Positions 62,225 through 64,000 of a stretch of 64,000 nt of DNA are shown one piece after another (positions within the stretch are counted from its first letter, which is position 1; every line of letters starts with the position of its first letter). The position numbers and the translations under genes are program-made. Below the pieces are notes generated by a model. The model did no database searches. It saw only the letters and a program-made list of their open reading frames with translations, and was not told the origin of the DNA. This stretch comes from Xestospongia bergquistia (lineage: Eukaryota; Porifera; Demospongiae; Haplosclerida; Petrosiidae): contig OZ014412.1 of NCBI GenBank assembly GCA_963965975.1, positions 14,212,849 through 14,276,848 of the forward strand. The letters run 5' to 3'.

Positions 62225-63694
62225 ATGTGATAAAAGAAATTATAGTAAGAGGAACATGATAGAAAAATTGCATTATATAGCTATAAGATAATCATTATTA
62301 TAATAATGTAATAAAGATAATGTGGGGAATATACTAAATTGATATAATGATAATATTTATGTTCTTCCAGTCATATTATTACAATTATCCAACATATGAT
62401 CATCTATACCATGTGTTATGATTGTAATAACTACTGTATATGAATTCAATATTGATGATATCTGTTATATTTGTTATTAAAATTATCTATAATAAACATA
62501 TCTTATGATAGTGATTGATTAGTGGGAAGGTTATTCAAAAATATATTGACAACAAGTAATACATACTACTATTACAATGTTACAAGGAGTATGACATAAA
62601 ATAAATTAAAATATCATACTAAATATCTGGTTGTAATAATATTGAGTTAACTAATTTGTAATTGATATTTACACTGACTATACCAGCAGGAGAAATTAGT
62701 TATCATCACAACAGATGTCAGTATAGTTATATAAAATGTTAGGATTAATACAAGAAGTAGTTTGTAAAGATTCACTTATGCGTCACGAATAATCAGTAAG
62801 AATCTAATATACAAGTCTAATTATTCTCTCAATATAAATACTACAGCATATTTCTACAAGTAATTAACAGTATCCTGGTATATTCACTATGTTAATACTT
62901 AGAATGTCAAACCATTTAACTTATATTATGGAATAAACATAGTGATGACAGTGACTATAATTACACTTAGTACTAGGATTATAGTAAATACAGACATGTT
63001 GTTTATATTGTGTGATATGTTAGCTTTGGAAAGGTGAAGATAATTTCATTCTAGCTTATATCAGGTATTACTAGCACCTCATATATTGTAGTAGTAGGTA
63101 GTAGTTGTATGTACATAAACAAATAGATAGAGCTCAAGTGATATGCTGTCATTGTTCTTCTTTTTACTTAATTTTCCATATCTGTTTCTTAATGATTGCT
63201 CTTACATCTTTTAGAACACAAAGCCATTTACTGTCTTTGGAATCATAAGAAATTTAAGTCAAAAACTACAAAATTCATAATGCTATCATGTAAACTTATT
63301 CAAGTCACTAACAATAAGAAATTCTAGTATACAAATCTTTCAAAATAAAATAACAGAGCATAATTAGTATTCCAAGTAAACAATATCCTGGTATATTAGC
63401 TTTGTTGCCACTGAGAGTGTAAAACAATTTATCTTATATAATAGACTAAAAGTAATTAAAACACTCTCTAGTTAGTGTTAGGACTATAGTAAATGTAGGC
63501 ATGTTGTATATATTGTGACGATATGTAGGCTTTTCAAACTTAGAGACAATTTCAATCTAACTTATTGTAGTCACTAGGTCAGTGGAGTTAACCCTCACAT
63601 ACACAATTATAAGCATATTAGCACTTTACTACACACTACAACAATGTTTTCTTTATGATCTCTTACATCAACCAACAATTTAAATATATATATC
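62225..63694. other. Intron with duplicated repeat units
   Basis: Two direct copies of a roughly 290 bp unit (62770-63070 and 63285-63575; shared cctggtatatt, gactatagtaaatg and aggcatgtt-like blocks) flank an LTR-like piece at 63086-63125 that matches 6572-6610. A related unit occurs at 430-620. No exon was seen. Confidence 0.55.
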
Positions 63695-63761
63695 AGCACT
63701 GTATATTACAGACACTATGTTATTATAATATAACAACATAGTGTCTGTAATATACAGTGCT
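63695..63761. repeat. 27 bp perfect hairpin
   Basis: agcactgtatattacagaca begins the left arm and its exact complement ends the right arm. The arms are 27 bp with a 13-base AT loop. It may be a small foldback insertion in the intron. Confidence 0.9.
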
Positions 63762-63871
63762 AATATAGGTGACCTAATTTGGGAAAAGGAACCACTTCTG
63801 TCAAATAAAAAAAATCTCAGTATGGACAGAAAAGTGATGATTTCAATATTTTGGAGAATTTGAGTCAAACC

Positions 63872-64000
63872 AAAAAACAAAGAGAATAGTACCTGACAGT
63901 CATTTTAAGCGTCTATAAAGACAAAAGTTCTCTCTAGATTAGTGCGTAGAAGTATTCGCGTTCTCATATATTATACGGTATGCGGGGGTGGAAAATTAAA
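63872..64000. repeat. Intronic repeat shared with 19358-19485
   Basis: Near-identical order of blocks to 19358-19485, continuing to the window edge. In the left gene this repeat lies just 3' (in gene direction) of ankyrin exon 3, so a matching ankyrin exon may lie a few hundred bases beyond the edge. Confidence 0.85.

Noticed and set aside
62050..62259. 69-residue plus-strand ORF
   Set aside because: Antisense to the ankyrin exon at 62039-62222, whose minus-strand translation is clearly an ankyrin repeat.

Overview
Organism. The DNA is AT-rich and dense in introns. Exons are short with GT-AG boundaries, and transposon remains of many classes are present. The host coding sequence is of an ankyrin, Roc/COR-like NTPase and Death-domain type. 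There are no operons, Shine-Dalgarno sites or bacterial features. I infer a metazoan genome, most consistent with a non-bilaterian animal such as a demosponge (Amphimedon-like). This rests on family resemblance and was not checked by a search.

Host genes. Two genes lie head-to-tail on the minus strand. The left gene starts at 23007 (six-residue first exon). It runs through three in-phase ankyrin exons (22861-22766, 19971-19879, 6895-6797) and leaves the window on the left. The right gene enters from the right with an ankyrin exon (62222-62039). It continues with a 695-codon exon carrying a GTPase-like P-loop, a DxGGQ switch and a COR-like region (59341-57257), then a Death-domain exon (56763-56485), and probably ends at 56315. 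Splice phases agree at every junction. Shared intronic repeats suggest the two genes are tandem paralogues.

Mobile DNA, left part (1-19.4 kb). Introns of the left gene hold a truncated piggyBac copy cut by a decayed Ty3/gypsy element and a piggyBac-derived MITE. They also hold a MULE-type (ZSWIM3-like) gene split by a nearly intact piggyBac. A second gypsy protease fragment, a Tc1/mariner-like pseudogene, a short TTAA-flanked piggyBac and a truncated non-LTR retrotransposon follow.

Middle (23-47 kb). This part is mainly non-coding. It holds fragments of a transposon family with a VGQNKNN motif and a C-terminal zinc knuckle, several hairpin elements, and a segmental duplication (33.9-35.4 kb against 41.1-44.6 kb) whose second copy has a 2 kb insertion.

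Most interesting region (47-54.3 kb). A divergent gene pair shares an 89 bp intergenic region. The minus-strand gene starts with C2H2 fingers and has a CMRMEAK-type C-terminal region. The plus-strand gene starts with a SAM domain (SAMD3-like). The pair lies between two parts of a P2X7-C-type cysteine-rich gene that reads in the same direction on both sides. This suggests that the pair moved in as one two-gene mobile element.

Right part (54.5-64 kb). A THAP-domain pseudogene, the right ankyrin/Roc-COR/Death gene, a MULE with long terminal inverted repeats inside its intron, and repeated intron units complete the window.
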